From assembly GCA_031403155.1 (NCBI GenBank), contig JANNSX010000357.1, positions 1-20,694 on the forward strand: a stretch of DNA of 20,694 nt, given 5' to 3'. The notes below the pieces were generated by a model. The model saw nothing but the letters and a program-made list of their open reading frames with translations. It did not search any database and was not told where the DNA came from. The number at the start of each line of letters is the position of its first letter. Within the stretch, counting starts at the first letter, position 1. Shown piece after piece: positions 14,165 through 20,694 of this stretch. The stretch comes from JANNSX01 sp031403155. GTDB taxonomy: Bacteria; Pseudomonadota; Alphaproteobacteria; Rhizobiales; Hyphomicrobiaceae. The translations under genes and the position numbers were made by a program.

Positions 14165-14476
14165 ATGGCGAAAGCACCCATGGGCCAGACAGCCCTCGGC
14201 ATGATCGAGACCCGCGGCATCGTCGCGGCACTCGAGGCGGCGGATGCGATGGTGAAGGCGGCGAGCGTCACCATCGTCTGCCAGTCGAAGGCCGGCGGCG
14301 GTCTCATCTCGACGCTGATCCGTGGCGAGGTCGGTGCCGTCAAGGCCGCGACGGACGCCGGCGCCGTTGCCGCCAACAAGATCGGCGAAGTGATCGCGGT
14401 GCATGTCATCGCGCGCCCGCACGACGAGCTCGAGGCACTGATTTCGGCGCTGAGCGGCAAGAGCTCGGGCGACTGA
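14165..14476 (+). CDS. BMC-H shell hexamer protein (PduA/EutM-like)
   Basis: A 103-residue single-domain BMC shell protein that forms the hexameric tiles of the microcompartment facets. It opens with QTALGMIETRGIVAALEAAD and has VTIVCQSKAGGGLISTLIRGEVGAVKAATDAG, the canonical fold. The pore loop is KAGGGL (residues 42-47), three glycines where PduA-type proteins usually have KIGSGL. The pore may thus be slightly wider or lack the serine contact. An AAAGG ribosome site lies before the ATG. It sits 26 bp after BMC-P. A gap of 86 bp follows in which I see no gene or clear terminator. Confidence 0.95.
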   Translation: MAKAPMGQTALGMIETRGIVAALEAADAMVKAASVTIVCQSKAGGGLISTLIRGEVGAVKAATDAGAVAANKIGEVIAVHVIARPHDELEALISALSGKSSGD

Positions 14477-14562
14477 GTCGACCCTTCGTTCTCGAAATCG
14501 ACCGGGCGGGAGACCATTCTCGCATCGGTGGCGCGTAAGCGCATGAGAGCCGGATACCGAGC

Positions 14563-15756
14563 ATGAGTGCCAGCGCGTTCGAGAAATTCACCGAAGCCGT
14601 CGCGGCGCAGGGCCGGTCGGCGGCGCCGTCCGCCGTACCCGCGCTCGGCAAGGTGACGGTGCTCGGCGGCGGGCCCGATGCGCGCCTCATCGCCGCGCTC
14701 TGCCTCGCCGAGGGTGCCGAGGTGACGCTGTTCTCGGCCTATGGCGCCGAGATCGAGGCCATGGCGGCGGCCGGCGGCGTGACGATCCGGGGCCAAGGTC
14801 CCATCGGTACTTACCAATACAACCAGCCGGCCATCCCCTCGATCAAGACGACCGCCGAGATCGATCGCGCGGTCGCGAGCGCTGATCTGATTTTCCTGAC
14901 CGGACCGGTTCACAAGCAGCGCACCTACGCCATGGTGCTCGCCGATCACGCGCGCGACGGACAGGTGCTGGTCGTGGCGCCGGGACGCTCGCTCGGTGCG
15001 GTCGAGGCGGCGTGGCTGCTTCGTGTCGGCGGTTGCAAGGCCGACGTGACGCTTGTCGAGGTGCAGGGCCTGCCCTACTGGCACCAGGCCAGCGGATCGA
15101 CGCTCAATCTGACTTCGGTTGGTCCAGCCTGGGCGGCGACGCTGCCGAGCAACCGGCCGCAGGTGCTCGAAGCGCTCAAGCGCTATCTGCCGAACCTTCG
15201 TCCCGCGCTCTCGCCTGTCCATTCCGGCTTCGCTGACGGCTCCGGCCTCGTCGAGGTGCCGGCGCTCGTGCTCGGCGGCCCCGCCGCGCCTTCGGGCCGC
15301 AAGGAGCTGCCGAGGGGCGGCGTGGCCCTCCCGGAAAATGAGAACTTTCGCGTTCTGATCGGCGAAAGCCATCGCGCCGTCATGGTCGAGATGGCTGAGG
15401 AGCGGCATCGGGTGGCGGCACGCTTCGGCATCCGCGATCTCCCAACGCTCGACGACTGGCTCGACATCCACGCCGGCACGACCGAGCAGGCGAAAGCCCG
15501 GCCTATTCCCTCCGCTCAACACGCGACTGCACTTGTCCGCTGCGCCACCATCGGTTCACTCGTGCCGCTCGCGTCCGCCGCTCGCGTCGCCGGCATCGAG
15601 GCGAAGGCGACGGAAGCCATGATCGCGCTCGTCTCGGCGCTGCTCGGCAGCGACATCGCCAAGGCCGGCCGCCGCCTCGACACCATCGGCATCACCGCGA
15701 GCACCATCGACGATGCCCGCCCGCTCATCGATGCCATTGCCAACGGGTCCCGCTGA
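14563..15756 (+). CDS. Opine/octopine-dehydrogenase-like NAD(P) oxidoreductase
   Basis: A 397-residue protein with an N-terminal Rossmann fold (KVTVLGGGPDARLIAALCLAEGA, residues 30-52; second strand VTLFS). The helical C-terminal half follows the octopine/nopaline dehydrogenase pattern: MAEERHRVAARFGIRDLPTLDDWL, then LVPLASAARVAGIEAKA and AGRRLDTIGI. The family interconverts an amino acid plus a 2-oxo acid with an N-carboxyalkyl amino acid, using NAD(P)H. The HRY..ED motif expected in the C-terminal domain is not obvious here (VRCATIGSL instead), so activity may differ. Residues 1-28 precede the fold and consist of a short amphipathic helix (F6, F9, V13) and an Ala/Pro/Ser linker, which resembles an encapsulation peptide. 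The stop overlaps the next start (TGATG). A ketopantoate-reductase-like enzyme is an alternative. Confidence 0.7.
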   Translation: MSASAFEKFTEAVAAQGRSAAPSAVPALGKVTVLGGGPDARLIAALCLAEGAEVTLFSAYGAEIEAMAAAGGVTIRGQGPIGTYQYNQPAIPSIKTTAEIDRAVASADLIFLTGPVHKQRTYAMVLADHARDGQVLVVAPGRSLGAVEAAWLLRVGGCKADVTLVEVQGLPYWHQASGSTLNLTSVGPAWAATLPSNRPQVLEALKRYLPNLRPALSPVHSGFADGSGLVEVPALVLGGPAAPSGRKELPRGGVALPENENFRVLIGESHRAVMVEMAEERHRVAARFGIRDLPTLDDWLDIHAGTTEQAKARPIPSAQHATALVRCATIGSLVPLASAARVAGIEAKATEAMIALVSALLGSDIAKAGRRLDTIGITASTIDDARPLIDAIANGSR

Positions 15757-17135
15757 TGGACGCTGATCTCCAGTCAATCGCCCAGGCCCGCCAGTGCGCC
15801 GATACGGCGTTCGAGGCCTATCGGAAGTTTCTCGGCACACCGCCCGAGCGGATCGACGAGATCGTGCAGGCGATGGCGCGCGCGATCGTGCCGGAAGCGC
15901 TGCGTCTCGGCGAGATAGCGGTCGAGGAGACCGGCTACGGCAATGCCCGCGACAAGCGCCTCAAGAACATGTTCAACGCGCTCTCCGTCGCCGAGTATCT
16001 GCGCGATATCACAACACTCGGCCTCCTCTGGAAGGACGATGTCACTAAGATCGCCGCCATCGGCGAGCCGATGGGTGTGGTAGCTGCACTCATCCCCGTG
16101 ACGAACCCGACCTCGACCATCATCTACAAAGTGCTCTCGGCGGTGAAAGCCGGCAACGCCATCGTCTGCGCGCCGCATCCGCGCGGCGTCCGCAGTGGCC
16201 TGGCGACCGTCAAGGTGATGGCGGACGTCGCCGAGCAGATGGGCGCGCCCAAGGGCCTCATCCAATGTCTCGAGCAGGTGACGATCCCGGGTACCGCCGA
16301 GCTGATGAAGCATCGCCGTACCTCCGTCGTCATGGCGACCGGCGGTGCGGGCATGGTGCGCGCGGCCTACTCCTCCGGTAAGCCAACGCTTGCCGTCGGG
16401 CCAGGCAACGTGCCCTGCTATGTCGATGCCACGAAGGCGCGCGAGATCGGCGAGGTGGCCGAGCAGATCATCGTTTCGAAGTCTTTCGACTACGGCACGG
16501 CCTGCGTATCCGAGCAGGCTGTCATCGCCGATCGCTCCGTCGCGCGTGAGCTGCGTCACGAGATGAAGCTCCGCGGTGCCTATTTCTGCTCCGCCACCGA
16601 AGCGGACCGTCTCGCGCATGTGATCTTCCGCGGCGAGCAAGCCATGGACCCCGAAAATGTCGGGCAGTCGCCACAGGTGCTCGCCTCGAAGTCCGGCTTC
16701 GATGTTCCGCCCCGCACGCGTATCCTGGTGGCCGAGGAGAGCGAAGTCGGCTGGCAGCGGCCGCTGTCGGCAGAAAAGCTCAATCCCGTGCTTGCCTTCT
16801 ACGAGGCGCGCGACCGGGCGCATGGCATCGATATCTCGCGCCAGATCGTCGGCTTTGGCGGCTGGGGGCATACGGCCGTCATCCACTCCGACGATCCGGC
16901 AGCGGTCGCAGCCTTCTCGACGCTTCCCGTCGGGCGCGTCCTCGTCAACACGCCCGCCATCATGGGCGGCATGGGCTATTCGACCGATCTCGAGCCGAGC
17001 TTCATGCTCGGCACCGGCACCTGGTCGGGCTCGATCACCTCCGACAACGTGACGGCGCTCCACCTCGTCAACATCAAGCGCGTCGCCTACGAGAAGCGGC
17101 CCTGGCGCGACATCTATGAAGAATACGGAGAATAA
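15756..17135 (+). CDS. CoA-acylating-type aldehyde dehydrogenase (EutE/PduP-like)
   Basis: A 459-residue aldehyde dehydrogenase of the acylating group (EutE, PduP, AdhE N-terminal domain), the signature enzyme of a metabolosome. Visible motifs are PMGVVAALIPVTNPTSTIIYK (split around residues 105-125), the nucleotide region MATGGAGMVRAAYSSGKP, GPGNVPCYVD, and the catalytic cysteine C250 in FDYGTACVSEQ. It lacks the general-base glutamate segment of non-acylating aldehyde dehydrogenases at the usual position. It therefore probably makes an acyl-CoA from an aldehyde with NAD+ and CoA inside the shell. The length is close to EutE. No separate N-terminal targeting extension is seen, so it may be loaded through contact with other cargo or a terminal helix. 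Translation is coupled to the preceding gene through TGATG. The aldehyde cannot be named from the sequence. Confidence 0.88.
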   Translation: MDADLQSIAQARQCADTAFEAYRKFLGTPPERIDEIVQAMARAIVPEALRLGEIAVEETGYGNARDKRLKNMFNALSVAEYLRDITTLGLLWKDDVTKIAAIGEPMGVVAALIPVTNPTSTIIYKVLSAVKAGNAIVCAPHPRGVRSGLATVKVMADVAEQMGAPKGLIQCLEQVTIPGTAELMKHRRTSVVMATGGAGMVRAAYSSGKPTLAVGPGNVPCYVDATKAREIGEVAEQIIVSKSFDYGTACVSEQAVIADRSVARELRHEMKLRGAYFCSATEADRLAHVIFRGEQAMDPENVGQSPQVLASKSGFDVPPRTRILVAEESEVGWQRPLSAEKLNPVLAFYEARDRAHGIDISRQIVGFGGWGHTAVIHSDDPAAVAAFSTLPVGRVLVNTPAIMGGMGYSTDLEPSFMLGTGTWSGSITSDNVTALHLVNIKRVAYEKRPWRDIYEEYGE

Positions 17136-17137
17136 CA

Positions 17138-17767
17138 GTGTCCTCTGAGATCACCATTCGCGCGTTGGTGCAGATCGACAATCTGCAGCCGAAATTCGCC
17201 GCTTATAACGGCGCGACCGTTCAAGGCTCGATCCCGCTCGCGGGCGACACGATCCTGATCGGGGAGTTGGCGCCCGGCAACGGCGTGTTCACGCTGATCG
17301 ATCGCGCGCTCAAAGCCAGCGCCGTCGAGGCGACCTCGCAGATCGTCGAGCGCGAGTTCGGGTTTTTCATCCTGCGCTCGCCCTCCAATTCCGAGGTTTC
17401 CGCCGCGCGTGACGCCATTCTCGCCGAGCTCGGCGCCAAGATGAGCGACCGGACGAAGCCGTCGGTGGCGTCCACCCAGATCATCACCTCCGTCGAGCCC
17501 CATCAGGCGCAGCTTCTGAACAAGTGGCGCAAGGGTGCGCTCGTCGTGCCGGGCCAGACGCTCGGCATCGTCGAATGCGCGCCGGCCGCCTACATCGCGG
17601 TAGCCGCGAACGAAGCGGAGAAGGCGGCCGATATCGACATTGTCGAGGTGAGGGCGGTTGGCCGCTACGGCCGCCTGTTTTTCTCCGGCTCCGAGGATTC
17701 GGTCAAGAACGCCGTTGAGGCCGCGGTCGGCGCCATCAATGCGCTCGACGGGAAGCCCGAGGCATGA
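17138..17767 (+). CDS. BMC-T shell protein with two BMC domains
   Basis: A 209-residue tandem-domain shell protein forming pseudohexameric trimers. Domain 1 (about residues 1-105) has GVFTLIDRALKASAVEATSQIVEREFGFFIL and ends SEVSAARDAILAELG. Domain 2 (about 112-209) has TLGIVECAPAAYIAVAANEAEKAADIDIVEV and YGRLFFSGSEDSVKNAVEAAVGAI. Trimers of this kind often carry larger, sometimes gated pores for substrates and cofactors. Start is GTG at 17138 with a GGAG ribosome site 8-11 bp upstream, 2 bp after the aldehyde dehydrogenase stop. Its own stop overlaps the next start by 4 bp. Together with one BMC-H and one BMC-P it gives a minimal complete shell set. Confidence 0.88.
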   Translation: MSSEITIRALVQIDNLQPKFAAYNGATVQGSIPLAGDTILIGELAPGNGVFTLIDRALKASAVEATSQIVEREFGFFILRSPSNSEVSAARDAILAELGAKMSDRTKPSVASTQIITSVEPHQAQLLNKWRKGALVVPGQTLGIVECAPAAYIAVAANEAEKAADIDIVEVRAVGRYGRLFFSGSEDSVKNAVEAAVGAINALDGKPEA

Positions 17768-18948
17768 GCCGCCGCCGCGTCATCGGCTCGGAGCACGTGC
17801 GCGAGGCCCGCCAGAAGGGGCGCCGCTCGATCGAGGTGATGCCGGGCGATCTCGTGACATCCGAGGCCAAGGATACCGCCGACAATCTCGGCATCAAGCT
17901 GCTCGATGGGCCACTCGAAAAGCCGGCCGCCGTCAAGACCGATGGGGTGACCGCCATGCGCCGGGCGATGCATCGCCGCTCGCCGAAGTGGATGGCGCCG
18001 AAGCCGTCGCTGTCGTCCTCGGCGCGCAAACTCGGCAAGCTCGCGCTGGTTGGTGCTGGCGGTGTGGGCCAGAACATCGCGCTGCTCGCCGCCAATAGCG
18101 ACATCGCCGAGCGCATTTCGCTGATCGATGTCGTTCCGGGAATTGCAGCAGCAGTCGCGCTCGACCTGACACATGCCTCCGGCATTTCGCGCTCAAGCGC
18201 GCGCATCTCAGGCTCGACCGATCTCGCCGATGTGGCGGGAGCCGATGTCGTGGTCGTCACCGCCGGCCGTCCGCGCACGCCCGGCATGACGCGCGCCGAC
18301 TTATTGGATATCAACCGGCGCGTCATCCGCGGCGTCGCCGAGGCCATTCGCACCCAGGCGCCCAAGGCGATCGTCATCGTCGTGACCAATCCGTTGGACG
18401 AGATGACGACGGAGATGCTGCGGGCGACCGGTTTCCCGCGCAATCAGGTGCTCGGCATGGCCGGAACGCTCGACAGCAGCCGCTTCCGTACTGCGCTTGC
18501 GCTCGCGGCAGGCGTTTCGTCCGCCGATGTCGAGGCGACGACGCTCGGCTCGCATGGCGAGGAGATGGTGCCGGTGGCCTCCCGTGCCCGCATCAAGGGC
18601 CTGCCCCTCGAAATGTTTCTCACACCTCAGAAGATCGAGGCCTGTGTGAAGGACGCAGTCACCGGCGGCGGCCAGGTGGTGGCACTCCGCAAGACCGGTT
18701 CGGCGACGATCGCTCCGGCACTCTCGACCATCGAGGTGATCGACCACATTCGCGGCGCGCGGGCAGGGACAGTTCCCGTTTCCGTCAAGCTCGACGGCGA
18801 GTACGGCATCAAGGATGTGGTGCTCGGCGTGCCCTGTCATCTCGGCGCTTCGGGTCTCATCACCATCGACGAACTCTCTCTGACCGGCGCCGAGCACGCC
18901 GCCTTGAAGCGCGCCGCCGCAGCCATCGCCGAACGGCTCAAGGGCTAG
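17764..18948 (+). CDS. Malate/lactate-dehydrogenase-like enzyme with BMC-type N-terminal extension
   Basis: A 394-residue protein, about 80-85 residues longer than normal malate dehydrogenases. Residues 90-394 are a complete MDH/LDH-like enzyme: GAGGVGQNIA (97-106), D122 for NAD selectivity, substrate loop AGRPRTPGMTR (R171, R177), TNPLD (N209), TLDSSR (D237, R240) and catalytic H264 in GSHGEEMVP. An arginine in the loop where LDH has glutamine favours malate or another dicarboxylate. Residues 3-50 (VIGSEHVREARQ, IEVMPGDLVTSEAKDTADNLGIKLLDG) resemble the short N-terminal motif of microcompartment enzymes such as EutT/EutQ. A basic helix (62-76) and Ser/Pro linker follow. I infer targeting to the shell and NAD(H) recycling for the aldehyde dehydrogenase. 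The gene overlaps the BMC-T stop by 4 bp. Confidence 0.82.
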   Translation: MSRRRVIGSEHVREARQKGRRSIEVMPGDLVTSEAKDTADNLGIKLLDGPLEKPAAVKTDGVTAMRRAMHRRSPKWMAPKPSLSSSARKLGKLALVGAGGVGQNIALLAANSDIAERISLIDVVPGIAAAVALDLTHASGISRSSARISGSTDLADVAGADVVVVTAGRPRTPGMTRADLLDINRRVIRGVAEAIRTQAPKAIVIVVTNPLDEMTTEMLRATGFPRNQVLGMAGTLDSSRFRTALALAAGVSSADVEATTLGSHGEEMVPVASRARIKGLPLEMFLTPQKIEACVKDAVTGGGQVVALRKTGSATIAPALSTIEVIDHIRGARAGTVPVSVKLDGEYGIKDVVLGVPCHLGASGLITIDELSLTGAEHAALKRAAAAIAERLKG

Positions 18949-18954
18949 CGCCCC

Positions 18955-19368
18955 ATGGTGCTTAAGACCATCAAGACCGGCGGCCGTTTCGAGGAGATCG
19001 GCTCGTATTCACGCGTTAAGCGCGTCGGCCCCTTCGTCTTCGTCGCCGGCACGACGGCGATCGAGCCCTCCGGCAAGCTGCATGCACCGGGCGACACCTA
19101 CGCGCAGGCGATCTACATCTTTAAGCGCATCGAGGCGGCGCTCGCCGAGGCCGGCGCGGAGCTGCGCCATGTGGTCAGAACCCGCGCGTTTCTCACCGAC
19201 ATGGCCGCCGGCGGACGCGATTTCGTGCGTGCCCATGGCGAAGTGTTCCGCGGCATTGATCCCGTGACCAGCGGCGTCGAAGCCGGCCTCACGACGCCCG
19301 GCATGATGATCGAGATCGAGGCCGATGCGTTGATTCACGACGCCGATGGCCGCATCGATTTCGGCTAG
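18955..19368 (+). CDS. Rid (YjgF/YER057c/UK114) family protein lacking the key arginine
   Basis: A 137-residue protein with the Rid fold: GPFVFVAGTTAI near residue 25, Y49-L79 with TYAQAIYIFKRIEAALAEAGAEL and VVRTRAFLTDM, and IEIEADAL at 119-126. RidA hydrolyses reactive enamine/imine intermediates, and E. coli RidA needs R105 in a PARSCVEV segment. The matching segment here is PVTSGVEA, with threonine instead of arginine. That places it with the Rid subgroups without the arginine, so imine deaminase activity is doubtful. It starts 6 bp after the dehydrogenase stop and is the last gene of the operon. Rid proteins often accompany amine or amino-acid catabolic enzymes, which fits the context. 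Its real role here is unknown. Confidence 0.85.
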   Translation: MVLKTIKTGGRFEEIGSYSRVKRVGPFVFVAGTTAIEPSGKLHAPGDTYAQAIYIFKRIEAALAEAGAELRHVVRTRAFLTDMAAGGRDFVRAHGEVFRGIDPVTSGVEAGLTTPGMMIEIEADALIHDADGRIDFG

Positions 19369-19402
19369 CTCCAACTCCCGAAGTTTGATTGACTCGTCAG
19401 AA

Positions 19403-19424
19403 GCCCGAATGCTAGCGTTCGGGC
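19403..19424. terminator. Hairpin after the metabolosome operon
   Basis: GCCCGAA (19403-19409) and TTCGGGC (19418-19424) enclose TGCTAGCG, whose core GCTAGC is itself palindromic, giving a 22-bp near-perfect inverted repeat. It lies 34 bp after the Rid gene stop, where a terminator would be. No T-run follows, so it could instead be a regulator site for the transporter promoter. A TTGACT at 19389 would fit as a -35 element. Confidence 0.5.
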
Positions 19425-19430
19425 CGTTGA

Positions 19431-19444
19431 ATACTGAATACAGT
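19431..19444. promoter_or_regulatory. Second copy of the ATACAGT operator, before the transporter gene
   Basis: ATACTGAATACAGT matches 13 of 14 bases of the minus strand of the 12413-12431 palindrome (ATCCTGAATACAGT). The right arm ATACAGT is intact; the left arm is degenerate (GTTGAAT for ACTGTAT). It ends 50 bp before the start codon of the substrate-binding protein. I infer binding of the same regulator at both promoters. Confidence 0.55.
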
Positions 19445-19494
19445 CCGGCCGGGCCACGGCCCGCAACCGGACGTGTCGGGTCAGGGAGGAATGG

Positions 19495-20694
19495 ATGAAA
19501 CGTCGTCACTTCGTGACAGGTTTGGCATTGCTGGGCGCCACCATGTTGGCACCCGCAAGCATCGCCACAGTCGCGGCGCAGGAGGAGGTGAAGGTCGGCT
19601 TCATCGGCTCTTTCGCCTCCGACGTCGGCAAGAGCACGCTGCGCGGCGCCGAGATCGCCATCGAGGAGCTGAACGCCGCGGGCGGCGTCCTCGGCGGCAA
19701 GAAGATCAAGCTCGTCACGGCCGATGACCGCGACGATGTGCAGGAAGGCATCAAGGCTTACGAGTATCTGGCCGAGACCGAGAAGGTCGATTTCATCATC
19801 TCAGGGAGCATCGACGACGTTTCGCTCGGCTGGCTACCGCGCATGGTGGAGTACAAGACGCCGACGCTCGACACCTGGACGTCTTCGATTTCCATCATCG
19901 ACAAGGTCGTCAACGAGTACGACACCTACAAAATGTACTTCATGAATATCGCCTCGGACGAAGCCCTGGCGACGCTCTATGTCGACTTCGGCAAGGACGT
20001 GCTGGTCAAGAAGCTCGGCTGGAAGAAAACCATCATCCTGCAGGAGGACACCTCCTTCGGCGGTGCCATTAATGGTCTCGTGACACAGTTGCTGGCACCC
20101 GAGGCTGGCCTCGAGGTTCTCGGCACCGTGGTTTTTGATCCAAACACGGTCGATTTCGCACCTCTCTTCGCGAAATGCGTCGAAAGCGGCGCCGACTTCA
20201 TCTACCTGATCTCTTCGGTCAACAGCCAGACGGTCTCGGCGCAGTACGTCAAACTGCAGGTGCAATTGCCGATGACCGGTGTCAACACCGGTGCACTTTC
20301 GACTGAATACTGGGAGGACACCGGTGGGGCCGGTGGCGGCATGTCGACCCTGGCGCCACTTCCCTCGGTTGGCATGGCTCTAGACGACGCCTCGCAAGCC
20401 TTCGTCGAGAAGTGGAAGGCGAAGTATGGCGATAGCCGTCCGAAGTACCCCCATTTCAATGGCTTCAATGCCTATTGGGGCATCAAGGGGGCCTTTAACG
20501 CCGCCGAGCGGGCTGGCGGATTCTCGCCGCTCGACAAGTGGGTTGCCGAGCACGAGAAAGAGGATCTCGTGCTCTTGAAGGACGGCAAACCGTGGCTTCG
20601 CTATGGCTACTGGAAGCCTGGCGAGATCGAGCCCCGGACCAAGCGCCAATACACGCACAACCTCAGGTTCGACCTGACCGATCCCTATGACGAT
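19495..20694 (+). CDS. ABC transporter substrate-binding protein, branched-chain amino acid/amide type (3' end outside window)
   Basis: The 400 codons present run off the window end without a stop, so the gene is partial at its 3' end. It begins MKRRHFVTGLALLGATMLAP, a signal peptide with a twin-arginine-like RRHFV, and cleavage is likely after VAA near residue 28. The mature part is a type 1 periplasmic binding protein of the LivK/Peripla_BP_6 class: EVKVGFIGSFASDVGKSTLRGAEIAIEELNAAGG at the start, IIQED-type hinge region and GADFIYLISSVNSQTVSAQ. Such proteins bind amino acids, amides, urea or related small solutes and deliver them to a Liv-type importer, whose other genes should follow. An AGGGAGGA ribosome site lies 5-12 bp before the ATG at 19495; a second ATG at 19491 is out of frame. 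The shared operator links it to the metabolosome, suggesting it imports the substrate. Confidence 0.88.
   Translation, partial: MKRRHFVTGLALLGATMLAPASIATVAAQEEVKVGFIGSFASDVGKSTLRGAEIAIEELNAAGGVLGGKKIKLVTADDRDDVQEGIKAYEYLAETEKVDFIISGSIDDVSLGWLPRMVEYKTPTLDTWTSSISIIDKVVNEYDTYKMYFMNIASDEALATLYVDFGKDVLVKKLGWKKTIILQEDTSFGGAINGLVTQLLAPEAGLEVLGTVVFDPNTVDFAPLFAKCVESGADFIYLISSVNSQTVSAQYVKLQVQLPMTGVNTGALSTEYWEDTGGAGGGMSTLAPLPSVGMALDDASQAFVEKWKAKYGDSRPKYPHFNGFNAYWGIKGAFNAAERAGGFSPLDKWVAEHEKEDLVLLKDGKPWLRYGYWKPGEIEPRTKRQYTHNLRFDLTDPYDD

Noticed and set aside
12420..14231. Long minus-strand open frame opposite the ligase and BMC-P genes
   Set aside because: It is a shadow of high-GC coding DNA. The plus strand has unmistakable ligase and shell protein families with ribosome sites.

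Overview
The window is high-GC DNA from an alphaproteobacterium, most likely a member of Hyphomicrobiales. The reasons are a DUF2865 protein, a long SUV3-like helicase with a basic low-complexity tail next to an S4-domain protein, the codon usage, and rhizobial-type palindromic repeats. This placement rests on family recognition, not on a search.

Region 1 (1-11041) reads as ordinary chromosome backbone. It holds a secreted DUF2865 protein (+). A compact minus-strand set follows: TesA-like esterase, ThpR RNA cyclic phosphodiesterase and pterin-4a-carbinolamine dehydratase. Divergent from it is an ABC exporter pair of the YbbA/YbbP type, in the same tesA/ybbA/ybbP arrangement as E. coli. Next come a BAX-inhibitor-1 membrane protein with a strong terminator-like hairpin, the helicase, and the S4 protein. 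Four tandem palindromic repeats (10362-10618) lie between helicase and S4 gene. A fifth, inverted copy (11109-11165) lies just beyond the S4 gene.

Region 2 (11169-20694) is an accessory catabolic locus built around a bacterial microcompartment (BMC, metabolosome). A flavin amine-oxidase-like gene (-) is divergent from a plus-strand operon: glutamine-synthetase-like gamma-glutamyl ligase, BMC-P pentamer, BMC-H hexamer, opine-dehydrogenase-like protein, CoA-acylating-type aldehyde dehydrogenase, tandem-domain BMC-T, malate-dehydrogenase-like enzyme with a microcompartment-type N-terminal extension, and a Rid-family protein. A separately started ABC substrate-binding protein (cut by the window end) follows.

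The genes suggest import of an amine or amino-acid-like compound, gamma-glutamylation and/or oxidation to an aldehyde, aldehyde oxidation inside the shell, and NAD(H) recycling by malate/opine-type dehydrogenases rather than the usual alcohol dehydrogenase. The substrate cannot be read from the sequence. The divergent promoter and the transporter promoter share an ATACAGT-type palindromic site, so one regulator, not encoded here, may control both. The metabolosome is the best candidate for an under-described system in this window.
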